From: Arsenicitalea aurantiaca
Lineage (GTDB): Bacteria > Pseudomonadota > Alphaproteobacteria > Rhizobiales > Devosiaceae
Direction: 5' to 3'
NCBI RefSeq assembly: GCF_003994485.1
Contig: NZ_RZNJ01000002.1
Span: forward strand, 791,994-855,993
DNA length: 64,000 nucleotides
The translations under genes and the position numbers were made by a program. The first letter of the stretch is position 1. The number at the start of each line of letters is the position of its first letter. Shown here one piece after another: positions 51,179 through 62,239 of the stretch. The notes under the pieces were generated by a model that saw only the letters and a list, made by a program, of their open reading frames with translations, searched no databases and had not been told where the DNA came from.

Positions 51179-52372
51179 ATGCAGTGCTTGAAGTGCCACG
51201 ATATAGAACAGATAGATAAGGATGCAGCGCCATATCTCTTGCGTCAATGCGATGGATGCGGACGCGAAATTGCTTTTAGACGGCCGGGTAAGCATGGCAT
51301 TGGGATAAGCGTGAATGCCGGTGAAAAGTTCGTTATACCAAGCGCTTGGCTGCAATTATCTGCGAATCCGCTGAAAGGGCACGGTTACCTCACTCGGTCT
51401 GGTGTCGATTTCTTTGCCAAAAGTGTTTTTACCAGTAATATAGGCACTCGTCGCGATGACTTTGATAAGTATCTTGAAGAGATAGTCGATAATAACGACG
51501 TTGCCCTCGAATCTATCGCCAATTCATTTAATCTTAGCCTGAATGATGGAGACGCTCTTTTTGAGAAACTGCGAGCGGACACCTCCAATCCAGCTTGGTG
51601 GCTGTTCTTATCTCAGATTACACTGCAAGGCGTGATCGAGTACGGTGAGAAGGGTGATGCCTACCGCGCGGCGTGGGCAGCAATGGTATCTGAACGGGCT
51701 CGAGCCATACATACATTCATGGAGCATTTTGCAGATGCAGTGTTTATGGGAAACACTTCGCGACGGCTAATAGACTTAATTCATATATGGGATAACAATA
51801 AAACGAACAGCGACGAGGAATTTTGGCAAATCACATTTCAGAACTACCCTTTGGCATTGGCACAGTTATTTTCTTCCGCTGTGACTTTTCTCGAAGGCAA
51901 GGCATACGTTGGAGGACATCGCGTCGACAATAAGAACGCTAAGTTCGTTGACTTTCTGTTTTCGGGGGGCTCGGGGCGTGATGCGGTACTTGTAGAAATC
52001 AAGACCCCCACCACACGCTTTTTGCACAAGCGGCAATATCGCCGTGGCGTCCATGCGACCACCTCCGAAATTAATGGGGCAATCGGCCAGATCTTAGACT
52101 ACAGAAACACTTTATTATCGGAAATTGATCAAATTAAAAAGGGGACCAGACACGAGTTCCAAGCGATTAATCCCCGCTCAATCGTAATTGCAGGAAACTC
52201 GGCGGAACTTGATACAGATGACAAGCGAGTTTCCTTCGAGAATTTTCGCCGAAATTCGAGTGGCGTCGAGATAGTTACATTCGACGAAGTCTTCGAGAAA
52301 ATAAAGTATCTGATAAGTATATTCGGCCTTGAGGTATCCGCCTCAAGCGCGCGTGATCTGCGCTCAGACTAG
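51179..52372 (+). CDS. Shedu-type (DUF4263) nuclease with N-terminal zinc ribbon, probable anti-phage protein
   Basis: 397 aa. Residues 3-6 and 24-27 are CLKC and CDGC, a zinc-ribbon. A helical middle region (about 90-230) has no known domain. The C-terminal part carries the SduA/DUF4263 nuclease pattern of the PD-(D/E)xK fold: KFVDFLFSGGSGRDAVLVEI followed by KTPTT (E-I-K near residue 272), then RRGVHATTSEINGAIGQILD with the QILDYR block. Shedu is a single-gene anti-phage system. The gene is visibly AT-rich with codon use unlike its neighbours and follows a gene remnant, so it looks acquired. No partner gene adjoins it. Confidence 0.82.
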   Translation: MQCLKCHDIEQIDKDAAPYLLRQCDGCGREIAFRRPGKHGIGISVNAGEKFVIPSAWLQLSANPLKGHGYLTRSGVDFFAKSVFTSNIGTRRDDFDKYLEEIVDNNDVALESIANSFNLSLNDGDALFEKLRADTSNPAWWLFLSQITLQGVIEYGEKGDAYRAAWAAMVSERARAIHTFMEHFADAVFMGNTSRRLIDLIHIWDNNKTNSDEEFWQITFQNYPLALAQLFSSAVTFLEGKAYVGGHRVDNKNAKFVDFLFSGGSGRDAVLVEIKTPTTRFLHKRQYRRGVHATTSEINGAIGQILDYRNTLLSEIDQIKKGTRHEFQAINPRSIVIAGNSAELDTDDKRVSFENFRRNSSGVEIVTFDEVFEKIKYLISIFGLEVSASSARDLRSD

Positions 52373-52500
52373 GCCAGGGCCGATCAATATAGTCCTAATT
52401 CCGTGCCGTTATTCGCCGAGGTGCGCAAATGCAGACGCGGGACTGCGTGACGATCGAAGCCGCGAACCCGGTCTCAGCCGCGGACTGAACGAATGCCGGG

Positions 52501-52520
52501 GGTGGCGGAGCGCCGCCACC
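52501..52520. terminator. Hairpin after the second MFS gene
   Basis: GGTGGCGG-AGCG-CCGCCACC, an 8-bp perfect stem ending 1 base from the MFS stop on the minus strand. No T-run follows in either direction, so termination strength is doubtful. Confidence 0.4.
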
Positions 52521-52521
52521 T

Positions 52522-53745
52522 TCACCCGCGCTCCTGCCTTGGGCTCATGAGGATCAGGGAGGCGATGACGCAGAGGGCGCCGGCGAAGGCCATGGCGGAG
52601 GCGCCGTAGAAGCCGCCGGCGCCGAAATGGGCCATGAGCACGCCGAACCCAGACAGGGCGAGCACGGTGACGATCTGCCGGATGACGACGTAGAAGCTCT
52701 GCGCTTCGGCGGCCATGTCCTCGCCCGTCCAGTTGGCGATGAAATTGATGATGCCCAGATAGCTGAGCCCGAAGGTGATCATGTTGGAGAGCTGCAGCAC
52801 CACCAGCGCCCAGAGCGGGGGCTGCAGGGCAAAGCCGATCCACCTGACTGTCGCGACGAGACAGGCGAAGAGGATGAGGTGGCGCGCCGAGAAGCGTCGG
52901 GCGATGCGGGTGAAAAAGACCATGACGAGGATCTCGCCCGCCGGGGCCACCGCCCAGAGCGGGCCGATGATGGCGCTCGAAAAGCCCGCTTCCATCCAGA
53001 TGAGCGCGCCAAAGCCCATCTGCATCATGTGACTGCCCTGGACGAGCGCGGCCCCGAAGAGCGGCAGGAGGAACCAGGGCTTGAAGAGTTCGCGCAGGCG
53101 CTGGGCGACGACGGGCCCGCGGGACGCCTTGGGTTTCGGGTCGGGCACGGGCGCCGGGGCCGGCCGTTCGGCGACGGGGGCGCGGAACAGGGGGAGCTGG
53201 AGCGAGGCAAGCGCGCGCAGCACGCTCGTGACGATGAGGAGCGGCACGAAGGCGCCTGCCCCGAAATAATCGAGCACGAACCCCGCCCCGATGGTGAAGA
53301 CGACGAACCCCACCGTGCCCCAGACCCGCATGCGGGCAAAATCGGCTCCGGTGCGGCGCGCCATGCGCAGGCTCGCCGCATCGGCGACGGGCGCGATGGC
53401 CTGGAAGGGCACGATGAGGAGCGTCCAGACGACGAGGATGGCGAGGTAATCCTCGGCAAGGAGCAGCGCCAGCGCGGGCAGGATGGCAATGAGCGAGCCG
53501 ATGACGATGACCGTCCGCCAGTCGCGCGCGCGATCGGCAAGGCGCCCGACGACGAGGTTCAGCACCACCATGATGAGGATGGGCAGCGCGTTGACGATGC
53601 CGATCTGCTCGGGCGAGACGCCCCGATCGGTGAGCCAGATGCCCAGATACGGATTGGCGATGGCGACGGTGCTGAAGAGCGTGAAGTAAAAGAGCGAAGT
53701 TCTCGCGACGGGCGTATCCGGCCGCGCCGCGAAGGGCAGACCCAT
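52522..53745 (-). CDS. MFS transporter (MFS_1-like), copy 2
   Basis: 407 aa starting MGLPFAARPDTPVARTSLFY, with twelve expected helices. It parallels copy 1 throughout: VVGRLADRARDWRTVIVIGS against IGRIADKASDWRQMLIILS, MRVWGTVGFVVFTIGAGFVL against the VRAWGTVGYMV block, and NFIANWTGEDMAAEAQSFYV against HFIANWTSEDIAAEAQGFS. An Ala/Pro-rich loop of about 25 residues in the middle is longer than in copy 1. Substrate is unknown. The two copies bracket the DUF4287/DUF1801/Shedu segment. Confidence 0.88.
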   Translation of the reverse strand: MGLPFAARPDTPVARTSLFYFTLFSTVAIANPYLGIWLTDRGVSPEQIGIVNALPILIMVVLNLVVGRLADRARDWRTVIVIGSLIAILPALALLLAEDYLAILVVWTLLIVPFQAIAPVADAASLRMARRTGADFARMRVWGTVGFVVFTIGAGFVLDYFGAGAFVPLLIVTSVLRALASLQLPLFRAPVAERPAPAPVPDPKPKASRGPVVAQRLRELFKPWFLLPLFGAALVQGSHMMQMGFGALIWMEAGFSSAIIGPLWAVAPAGEILVMVFFTRIARRFSARHLILFACLVATVRWIGFALQPPLWALVVLQLSNMITFGLSYLGIINFIANWTGEDMAAEAQSFYVVIRQIVTVLALSGFGVLMAHFGAGGFYGASAMAFAGALCVIASLILMSPRQERG

Positions 53746-53846
53746 CGATGAGCTCCGAGGGTGGGAGGAATGACGATATCGTCACAATGCGCGCCGCACA
53801 GGCCCGTTGCAAGGCCTTGAGGGTGCTCGGCGATCAGCCTTTCGGC

Positions 53847-54692
53847 TCAGGGCCCGGGGGCGGGCTCGCTTTCGGGCTGGGTGCCGGCGGCGCGGGCGCG
53901 CAGGCGGGCGAGACGGCCCGGACGACGCACCGGATGATTCTGGTCGATCCAGCGCACGAGCTCGAACGTGCCCTCATGGGTCTCGACGACGGCGGTGCAG
54001 CTTTCCACCCAGTCGCCGGTATTGATGTAGTGGATGCCGAGGCGCTCGTGCATGTCGGCATAGTGGATATGCCCGCAGATGACGCCATCGACGCCGCTCT
54101 CGCGCGCCTCGAGCGCGAGGGCCTCCTCGAACCGGCCGATCACGCTGACGGCGTTCTTGACCTTGTGCTTGGCCCAGGCCGAGAGCGACCAGTAGGTGAA
54201 GCCGAGGCGGCGGCGGATCCAGTTGATGAAGATGTTGACCCGAAGCGCGGCGCGATAGGCCCAGTCGCCCACATGGGCGAGCCATTTGGCGTTGATGACG
54301 ACGACGTCGAACTGGTCGCCATGCATCACGAGATAAGTCTTGCCCTGGGCCGAGGTGTGGATGGTGCGATCGACGAACTGCACTTCGCCGAAATAGGTGC
54401 CGAGATATTCGCGCAGGAACTCGTCGTGATTGCCGGGCAGCACGACGATGCGGGTGCCCGCGAGCGCCTTGGCGATGAGGAGCTCGACCACGGTGTGGTA
54501 ATCGCCGGGCCAGTGCCAGGACTTGGCGAGGCGCCAGCCATCGACGATGTCGCCGACCAGATAGATGGTGTCCGCATCATGGGCGCGCAGGAAATCGGCG
54601 AGCTGGCCGGTGCGGGCGGCGCGCATGCCCAGATGGGTGTCGGACAGGAAGAGCGCCCGGACGCGCGTCACCTCACGGGTTTCCGTAGTCAA
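53847..54692 (-). CDS. UDP-2,3-diacylglucosamine diphosphatase-like metallophosphoesterase (LpxH type)
   Basis: 281 aa from a TTG at 54692, with GAGGAA eight bases upstream. Metallophosphoesterase metal ligands are in order: LFLSDTHLGMRAARTG, YLVGDIVDGWRL, VLPGNHDEF, MHGDQFD and ICGHIHYADMH, with YINTGDWVES. This is the pattern of LpxH-like enzymes that cleave UDP-diacylglucosamine in lipid A synthesis. Many alphaproteobacteria use LpxI for that step, so the exact substrate is open. The C-terminal 20 residues are Arg/Ala/Pro-rich and dispensable-looking. Confidence 0.85.
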   Translation of the reverse strand: MTTETREVTRVRALFLSDTHLGMRAARTGQLADFLRAHDADTIYLVGDIVDGWRLAKSWHWPGDYHTVVELLIAKALAGTRIVVLPGNHDEFLREYLGTYFGEVQFVDRTIHTSAQGKTYLVMHGDQFDVVVINAKWLAHVGDWAYRAALRVNIFINWIRRRLGFTYWSLSAWAKHKVKNAVSVIGRFEEALALEARESGVDGVICGHIHYADMHERLGIHYINTGDWVESCTAVVETHEGTFELVRWIDQNHPVRRPGRLARLRARAAGTQPESEPAPGP

Positions 54693-54871
54693 TCGCTTGG
54701 TTCCTCACGGGCGTCGTCTCGGGCGGTTCGGGCGCACGCGGACGGGCCACGCGGCGGAGGGCCAATCTAGGCCGATCCGCCGCGCGAGGAAACCACAACC
54801 GGCCGCGCGAGGCGGAAATCCCCGCTCCTGCGCGCAATCGCCGCGCGGTGTGGCCCCGAGGGCACGCCAGA

Positions 54872-55972
54872 TCAGCCCGGCAGGCGCGCCTTGAGCGCGA
54901 GGATGCGCCGGTAGCTCTCCTCGATCCGGGCGGCGAAGGCGGGATCGGCCTCGCCCTCGGCAACGAGAATCGCGCGAATCTCGTCCCCGAGCGTCGGGCG
55001 GTAATCGGCGGTATTGGAAAAGAGCAGCACGTCCATCCCGGCCTCGACGGCAAGGACGACGGTTTCCTCGAGCGAATAATGCTCGCGGATCGCCCCCATT
55101 TCGAGATCATCGGAGATGACGACGCCGTCATAGCCGAGTTCGTCCCGGAGGACGCCGGTGATCCATTGCGGGGAGAGGCTCGAGGGCAGCTGGCGCGCAT
55201 CGGCATAGCCGGAATGGAAGAGGTGGCCGATCATCACGAAATCGGCCATGCCCTGCCCGATCAGCGTGCGGTAGGGGTCGAGCTCGGCCTCGTCCCAGGT
55301 TTCGGTGATGTCGACGAACCCCTCATGGCTGTCCGCGGTGCTCGAACCATGGCCGGGGAAATGCTTGAGCGAGGTCAGGAGCCCCGCTTGGCGATGGGCC
55401 TCGATAAAGGCTTCGGCATAGGCGGTGACGGTTTCGGGATCGGCCGCGAAGGCGCGACCATAGCGCGAGATGACCTGATTGTCCGGATTGGTATCGAGAT
55501 CGACGACGGGGCCGAAATTGACGGTGAAGCCCACATCGGCGATGCCCGCCGCCATGCGCGCATAGATCGCCTCGGCCGCGTCGGGGGAATTGGCGGCGGC
55601 GATTTCGCGGGCATTGGGGATCTCGCGGAAGCCGACAGCCTCGGTCAGCCGCTCCACGGCGCCGCCCTCCTGGTCGAGGGTGATGAAGGGCGGCAGGTCG
55701 GGCGAAGCCTCGTGGAAGGCGGCGTTCATGGCGCGGACTGCGTCGAGGCTCTCGACATTGATGCGCAGGAACATGACCCCGCCGATCTCGCCCGCCGCGA
55801 TCTGCTGGCGGAGGCGCGCGACATCCGGCGCATCGACGCTCGCGCCCTGGAAGCCGACGGCGACCATCTGGCCGGCCATCTCTTCGAGCGACTGCGCGGA
55901 AGCGAGGGTGGGAAGGAAGGCGACGCCGAGGGCGCCGGCGACGGCCAACGCATGAAGGGGCTTAGCGGACAA
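54872..55972 (-). CDS. Exported glycoside hydrolase family 3 protein (NagZ-like beta-N-acetylhexosaminidase)
   Basis: 366 aa, TTG start. A signal sequence (LHALAVAGALGVAFLPTLAS) ends at AQ. GH3 features: FITLDQEGGAVERLTEAV, NFGPVVDLDTN, the general-acid loop LLTSLKHFPGHGSSTADSHE and the nucleophile region YDGVVISDDLEMGAIREHYS. NagZ usually is cytosolic and acts in peptidoglycan recycling; the signal peptide here points to a periplasmic form, which is unusual for NagZ but seen in related GH3 enzymes. Confidence 0.88.
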   Translation of the reverse strand: MSAKPLHALAVAGALGVAFLPTLASAQSLEEMAGQMVAVGFQGASVDAPDVARLRQQIAAGEIGGVMFLRINVESLDAVRAMNAAFHEASPDLPPFITLDQEGGAVERLTEAVGFREIPNAREIAAANSPDAAEAIYARMAAGIADVGFTVNFGPVVDLDTNPDNQVISRYGRAFAADPETVTAYAEAFIEAHRQAGLLTSLKHFPGHGSSTADSHEGFVDITETWDEAELDPYRTLIGQGMADFVMIGHLFHSGYADARQLPSSLSPQWITGVLRDELGYDGVVISDDLEMGAIREHYSLEETVVLAVEAGMDVLLFSNTADYRPTLGDEIRAILVAEGEADPAFAARIEESYRRILALKARLPG

Positions 55973-56098
55973 GGGGGGCGCTTCTCTTTTGCTGAAGGAA
56001 CCTGGCGCCCAGCATGCCCCGGCAATGGGGCGGAATCAAAGGCATTTCGGGGCGAAAGGCCGGCTTCCGCCCCGATGAGAAGATCTCGAGATCGCGCC

Positions 56099-58042
<1,944 letters not shown>

Positions 58043-58140
58043 GGAAGGCCTCCCTTTGGTGATTGGCAGTGTTCTAGCCATTGGCCGTGGGGGGAGCAAG
58101 GCGGCGGTGGGGGTATGGTGGCAGAGGGTGTGGGGGCGCC

Positions 58141-58545
58141 GCACTGGATTGTCGGGACGAGCCCGGCAATGACGGGGAGCGAGATTGGGGTTGGTCTTGA
58201 GGGGGCGGTGGCATGGGCGGTGTGCGGGGACGCCTGCCGTGGGCCCTGCCCTTTTGTTCGGTCCGTGCGCCCTCCTCCCGTCACCACCGGGCTTGTCCCG
58301 GTGGTCCAGGGGCTCCGCACTGGATTGCCGGGACGAGCCCGGCAATGACGGGGGGCGAGATTGGGGCTGGTCTTGAGGGGGCGGTGTGGTGGGCGGTGTG
58401 CGCTGACGCCTGCCGTGAGCGCTGCCCTTCCGTTCGGTCCGTGCGCCCTCCTCCCGTCACCACCGGGCTTGTCCCGGTGGTCCAGCGCCCGCTGTGGATT
58501 GCCGGGACGAGCCCGGCAATGACGGGGGGAGAGGTTTGGGGCTGG
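58141..58545. repeat. Tandem REP-like repeat array upstream of acs
   Basis: Two full copies and the start of a third of a unit of about 175 bp (anchored at GGATT at 58146, 58322 and 58496). Each unit holds two palindromes: ATTGCCGGG-ACGAG-CCCGGCAAT and CCACCGGG-CTTGT-CCCGGTGG. They look like the REP/BIME-type elements common in Hyphomicrobiales. The 58043-58619 gap holds nothing else recognisable. Confidence 0.75.
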
Positions 58546-58619
58546 TCTTGAATGCCGGTTGAGGTGGGTGGCGGCGGGGGGTGGAGGACTGTTAGGGTGA
58601 CGGGCGGAGGACGGACCCG

Positions 58620-59234
58620 ATGAGCGCCGACAGTCGCGATGCTTCGACCATGCCTGCCGATCGGGCAGCACCGATCCGGCCCGCGACGCAGGCCGATATC
58701 GGGATGGTGCATTCCCGGCTGATGGAGGCGATCGCCGACTCGCCCTTTTATTCGGACATCTTCAAGGCCTATGAGAGCGCGCGGCTGAGCCCGGCCTATC
58801 TCGAAGGGCTGATGGAAGCGGACCCGTGGCATGTGATGATCTTCGTCCATGACCGGGAACCGGCCGGCTTCATGATCTCGGGGCCGGAACTGGGCACGCT
58901 CTGGCTCTACTGGACCTATGTGTTTCCCGAAAAGCGGCGGAGCAACATTGCCCTGCGCGGCATGCGGGCCTTCGTTTCGCACTGGGACAACGGGCGGTTC
59001 CACAAGGTGGCGACCTATACGCGGCCGGGCAATGACGCGATCCATGCGCTGATCCGGCGCATCGGCTTTCGGCCGGTGGCGACGCTCGAGGCCCATATCT
59101 TCGGGCAGGACTACATCCACCATGAATGCCGGCTGACCAAGACCGTACCGGGCTATGACCGCGGCGCGCCGACGGGGCGGCTCGCGGCGATCAGGCGCCG
59201 GATCGGGCGTTTCCTGGGGCGGGGCCGCGCCTGA
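58620..59234 (+). CDS. GNAT-like N-acetyltransferase
   Basis: 204 aa. A Ser/Ala-rich leader of about 20 residues is followed by the GNAT fold: [20 protein letters not shown], the beta-strand pair [20 protein letters not shown], and [20 protein letters not shown], which holds the region that binds acetyl-CoA. The Q/R-x-x-G-x-G/A motif is weak, so the substrate and even activity are uncertain. Its 3' end overlaps the flippase 3' end by 44 bp on opposite strands. Confidence 0.6.
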   Translation: MSADSRDASTMPADRAAPIRPATQADIGMVHSRLMEAIADSPFYSDIFKAYESARLSPAYLEGLMEADPWHVMIFVHDREPAGFMISGPELGTLWLYWTYVFPEKRRSNIALRGMRAFVSHWDNGRFHKVATYTRPGNDAIHALIRRIGFRPVATLEAHIFGQDYIHHECRLTKTVPGYDRGAPTGRLAAIRRRIGRFLGRGRA

Positions 59235-60525
59235 GCCGGGCGAGGATCGAGACATCGATCCCGAGCAGTCGCCGGGCGACGAGCCAGTTCGCGGCCGACC
59301 AGAGCGTGGTGGCAAGGAGCGCCGCGAGTGCTGCCCCCATGAGCCCGAAGGCGGGCACGAGCACCAGATTGGCCAGAACCAGCGCACAGAGCCCGAGCCC
59401 CACCGCCGGCACGCCTGCCCAGGGCCGGTCGCGCATGGAAAGAATGAGGGCCGCAGGCCCGAAGCCGGCGCGGATGAGAAGCCCGAGGCAAAGGACGACC
59501 AGCGGGGCGGCGCCCGAGGCGAATTCGGGCCCGAAAAGCATGAAAAGGAGCGGACCGCCGAGGATGACGCCGACGAGAAGCGCGAGCGCGAGCCCGGCGG
59601 CGGCGAGATTGGCATCGGCGACGCGGGCCTCGAAGCGGGATTTGTCGGGCGCGGCAGCCGCCTCGAAGAGATCGGGCAGCGTCAGCGCATAGACCGCCGA
59701 GACCGCGAACGCGACGAGCCCGAAGATGCGCGCGGCGACTCCGAAGACCGCCAGATCCTCGGGCGCAAGCAGGCCCGAAAGGATGAGGAGGTCGATATCA
59801 AAGAAGAAATCGGTAGCGAGCCCGACAATCGCCCAGGGCAGAGCAAGCCGCCACCAGCGGGCCGCTTCGCCGGGGCGGGCGGCGACATCGGTGCGTGGCA
59901 GGGCGCGGACAGATCTCAGGGCGATCGTCAGGTGGCCGATGGCGACGAGGCCGTAAAGGCCCGCAAAGATCCAGAGGAGAAGCCCGAGCCCCTGCCCGCC
60001 CGGCGACAGCAGCAGCGCGAGGAAGAGCGCAAGGCCGATGGCGAGCGGCCGCACCACTCCATCGGCCAGAAGCCCGGCAAAGGGCCGCCGGAGCCCCACG
60101 AGCACGGCGCCCGAGACCCACACCATGGCCGTGCCGGCGGCGATGAGAAGAAGCTGCGGCAGATGGGCGAGAAGCACGGCGCCCGCCGCGCCCAGCAGGG
60201 GCAGGAGCGGGGTCGCAAGGAGCGCGAGCCCGAGCGCCACAAGGCCGATTTGGAGATAGGCGCGTGCCATGAACCGGGCGAGCATCGCCCCCTCGCCCGC
60301 CGCGCCATAGCGGGAGGCAAAGAAGGTGCCGATGGTGTTGAACCCAAGAGGCATGGCCATGGCGATGAGATTGACCGCCGCAAAGACGACGAGATAGTCC
60401 GCCAGACCCGCCGCGCCCCATTGGCGGGCGATCAGCGCCTGGGCGAGGAAGACGAGCCCGGCCCCGCCGATGCGCGCCGCAAAGATCAGCGCCGATTGCG
60501 AGGCGAGCCGGCGCATGAGGCTCAT
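59191..60525 (-). CDS. Oligosaccharide flippase (Wzx/MATE-like membrane protein)
   Basis: 444 aa from the ATG at 60525 ([20 protein letters not shown]), overlapping the stop of the FemAB-like gene (ATGA). It has twelve or more hydrophobic helices, with [20 protein letters not shown] in the first part, typical of polysaccharide flippases of the MVF/Wzx superfamily. It likely moves a lipid-linked sugar across the inner membrane. Pairing with a FemAB-like transferase suggests an envelope polymer. Ends Arg/Pro-rich. Only the family, not the substrate, can be supported. Confidence 0.8.
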   Translation of the reverse strand: MSLMRRLASQSALIFAARIGGAGLVFLAQALIARQWGAAGLADYLVVFAAVNLIAMAMPLGFNTIGTFFASRYGAAGEGAMLARFMARAYLQIGLVALGLALLATPLLPLLGAAGAVLLAHLPQLLLIAAGTAMVWVSGAVLVGLRRPFAGLLADGVVRPLAIGLALFLALLLSPGGQGLGLLLWIFAGLYGLVAIGHLTIALRSVRALPRTDVAARPGEAARWWRLALPWAIVGLATDFFFDIDLLILSGLLAPEDLAVFGVAARIFGLVAFAVSAVYALTLPDLFEAAAAPDKSRFEARVADANLAAAGLALALLVGVILGGPLLFMLFGPEFASGAAPLVVLCLGLLIRAGFGPAALILSMRDRPWAGVPAVGLGLCALVLANLVLVPAFGLMGAALAALLATTLWSAANWLVARRLLGIDVSILARLRRGPAPGNARSGA

Positions 60526-61685
60526 CGGCTGCCGTCCCGCTCCCGCTTCTGGTCGGGCCGGGCGCGATCGGCCCGAAGCCGGTCGATGAATCGCCCGGTG
60601 CGGTGGACGATCTCGCGCGCGGCAAAGGCGCCCTCGCCAACAAGGCGCGGCAGGAGGCCGGCGGCATAGTTGGCGACAGGCGGCACGGGGGTGATGACGC
60701 CGCGATCGCCCACCATGCCCTTCTTGAACTGATGGAGTCCCTGGAACCCGTCCGTGCCGCCCAGATCGTACCAGCTGGCCTCGGTGTGGTCGCGCAGCCA
60801 GCCGATGATCTTCCAGTGGAGGAGATAGCCGGCACGCAGCTCGAGCGCCCGATCGATGGTTGCGCCATAGAGGTAGACCGCGCGATCGCCCGCCTTGAAG
60901 ATGATGGCGCCTGCGACGATTTCGCCCTCGTGGCGCACGAAGAAGAGCTCGGGACGCAGCGCCGGCACCGGGATCGCCATCAGCTGGTCGATGGTGTCGT
61001 AAGCGGAGTGATCGGCGAACTTCTTGCGGTCGGACATGGCGCGATAGAGCCGCTCGAAGGCGGGCAGCTCTCCGGGATCGGCATGCTCGAATGTGAGCCC
61101 CGCCTTTTCGGCGCGGTTGAGGTGATAGCGCCATTTCTGGTGGAAGCTCTTGCGCTGCTCGGCGTCCGACAGGCGCAGATTGACGATGTAGCGATCGGGA
61201 AAGAGCAGCGTCGCGCCGGGGCGGAAGCCGCGGGCGATGAGGCTTTGATAGGCGCGGTTGGGCGTTTCGAGCGCGGCGCGGGGGAGGATCGAGACCATGA
61301 GCCCGCGGCCGCGCGCATAATCTTCGACGAGGGCTTCGACGAGCTCGGCCCGGAGCGCTTCGGCACCCTCGCCCCGCGCATCGGCCAGCATCGGGCCCCA
61401 TTTGACCACGGCGATGGCCCCGAGCCGCAGCGGCATGGGCTGGATCATGACGAGTGCGCCGCCGACGATCCTGTCATTGCGCCGGAAGACCATGGGCTCG
61501 AGCGCCACGCCGGGCCAGCGCCCGCGCGCAAAGGCGAAGAGCTGCTCCTGGCAGGCCTCATCGAAATCGGCGACGATCTCGTCCCAGCGCGGCCCCGCGA
61601 CGCGCTCGGCCAAGAGCGCAGCGGGAGCAGGCTTTGTCAGGACGGGATCGGCCGGGACGCGGCCGGCCGGGGCAATGAGCGACAT
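60522..61685 (-). CDS. FemAB-like GNAT transferase for envelope polymer
   Basis: 387 aa from the ATG at 61685 (MSLIAPAGRVPADPVLTKPA). It resembles FemX/FemAB-type double-GNAT proteins: GAIAVVKWGPMLADARGEGA, the HQKWRYHLNRAEKAGLTFEH helix, ELFFVRHEGEIVAGAIIFKA and SWYDLGGTDGFQGLHQFKKG. In the PEP-CTERM/exopolysaccharide or lipid-linked systems such proteins attach amino acyl groups. The coupling with the flippase gene (4-base overlap) implies a joint job in capsule or LPS decoration, by inference. Confidence 0.75.
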   Translation of the reverse strand: MSLIAPAGRVPADPVLTKPAPAALLAERVAGPRWDEIVADFDEACQEQLFAFARGRWPGVALEPMVFRRNDRIVGGALVMIQPMPLRLGAIAVVKWGPMLADARGEGAEALRAELVEALVEDYARGRGLMVSILPRAALETPNRAYQSLIARGFRPGATLLFPDRYIVNLRLSDAEQRKSFHQKWRYHLNRAEKAGLTFEHADPGELPAFERLYRAMSDRKKFADHSAYDTIDQLMAIPVPALRPELFFVRHEGEIVAGAIIFKAGDRAVYLYGATIDRALELRAGYLLHWKIIGWLRDHTEASWYDLGGTDGFQGLHQFKKGMVGDRGVITPVPPVANYAAGLLPRLVGEGAFAAREIVHRTGRFIDRLRADRARPDQKRERDGSR

Positions 61686-62044
61686 GGTGGCATCCGGATC
61701 GTTTGGCGCGATCCTAGCGCCCACCCCTCGCCAAATCCCTACGCCCCCACCGCAGACGGGGAGAAAAGCGGCCTGTGGTTACCGAAACGTGGGCTATTCC
61801 CAGACGCACCCCTTCTGTTCGAGTACGGCGCCGAAACGGCGAAGGGGACAGCGCGCTGGCGCCGACGGAAGCGCAGCCGTACGGGTCGAACGTGCGATGT
61901 GGGGTCGAACCGGCCCGCGGGGCGGCGGTCGTCCGGGCGCGCGGGAGGCGTCTTGACGATGGCCTTGCCGACAAACTGCCAGGGCCAGGAAAGACACGCG
62001 AATTGTGAGGATTTTCGGTCTAACCCCCTGATCTAAAAGGGGAT
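61686..62044. other. Gene-free stretch
   Basis: 359 bp between the FemAB-like start and the tRNA-Lys 3' end. Short open frames exist on both strands, but none has a ribosome-binding site plus recognisable similarity. It should hold the promoter of the FemAB-like/flippase pair, which could not be pinned down. Confidence 0.5.
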
Positions 62045-62120
<76 letters not shown>

Positions 62121-62239
62121 GGTCCGAGCGGGTGTCTAGCAAAGGGATTCCGTGCTGTCCAGCACGTATCGCGCTTTCGCCCCATTGTCGGGCTGATAAA
62201 GTGCGCGAGGTGGCAGAAGGCCCGGCGAAAGGCGCGATA

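Noticed and set aside
58141..58545. CRISPR array
   Set aside because: The repeats are about 175 bp long with internal palindromes and no short-repeat/spacer pattern; they are REP-like elements.
59155..60669. A 504-codon plus-strand open frame opposite the flippase gene
   Set aside because: The translation is almost wholly Arg, Glu, Gly and Pro, and it is antisense to a membrane protein; no start site is supported.
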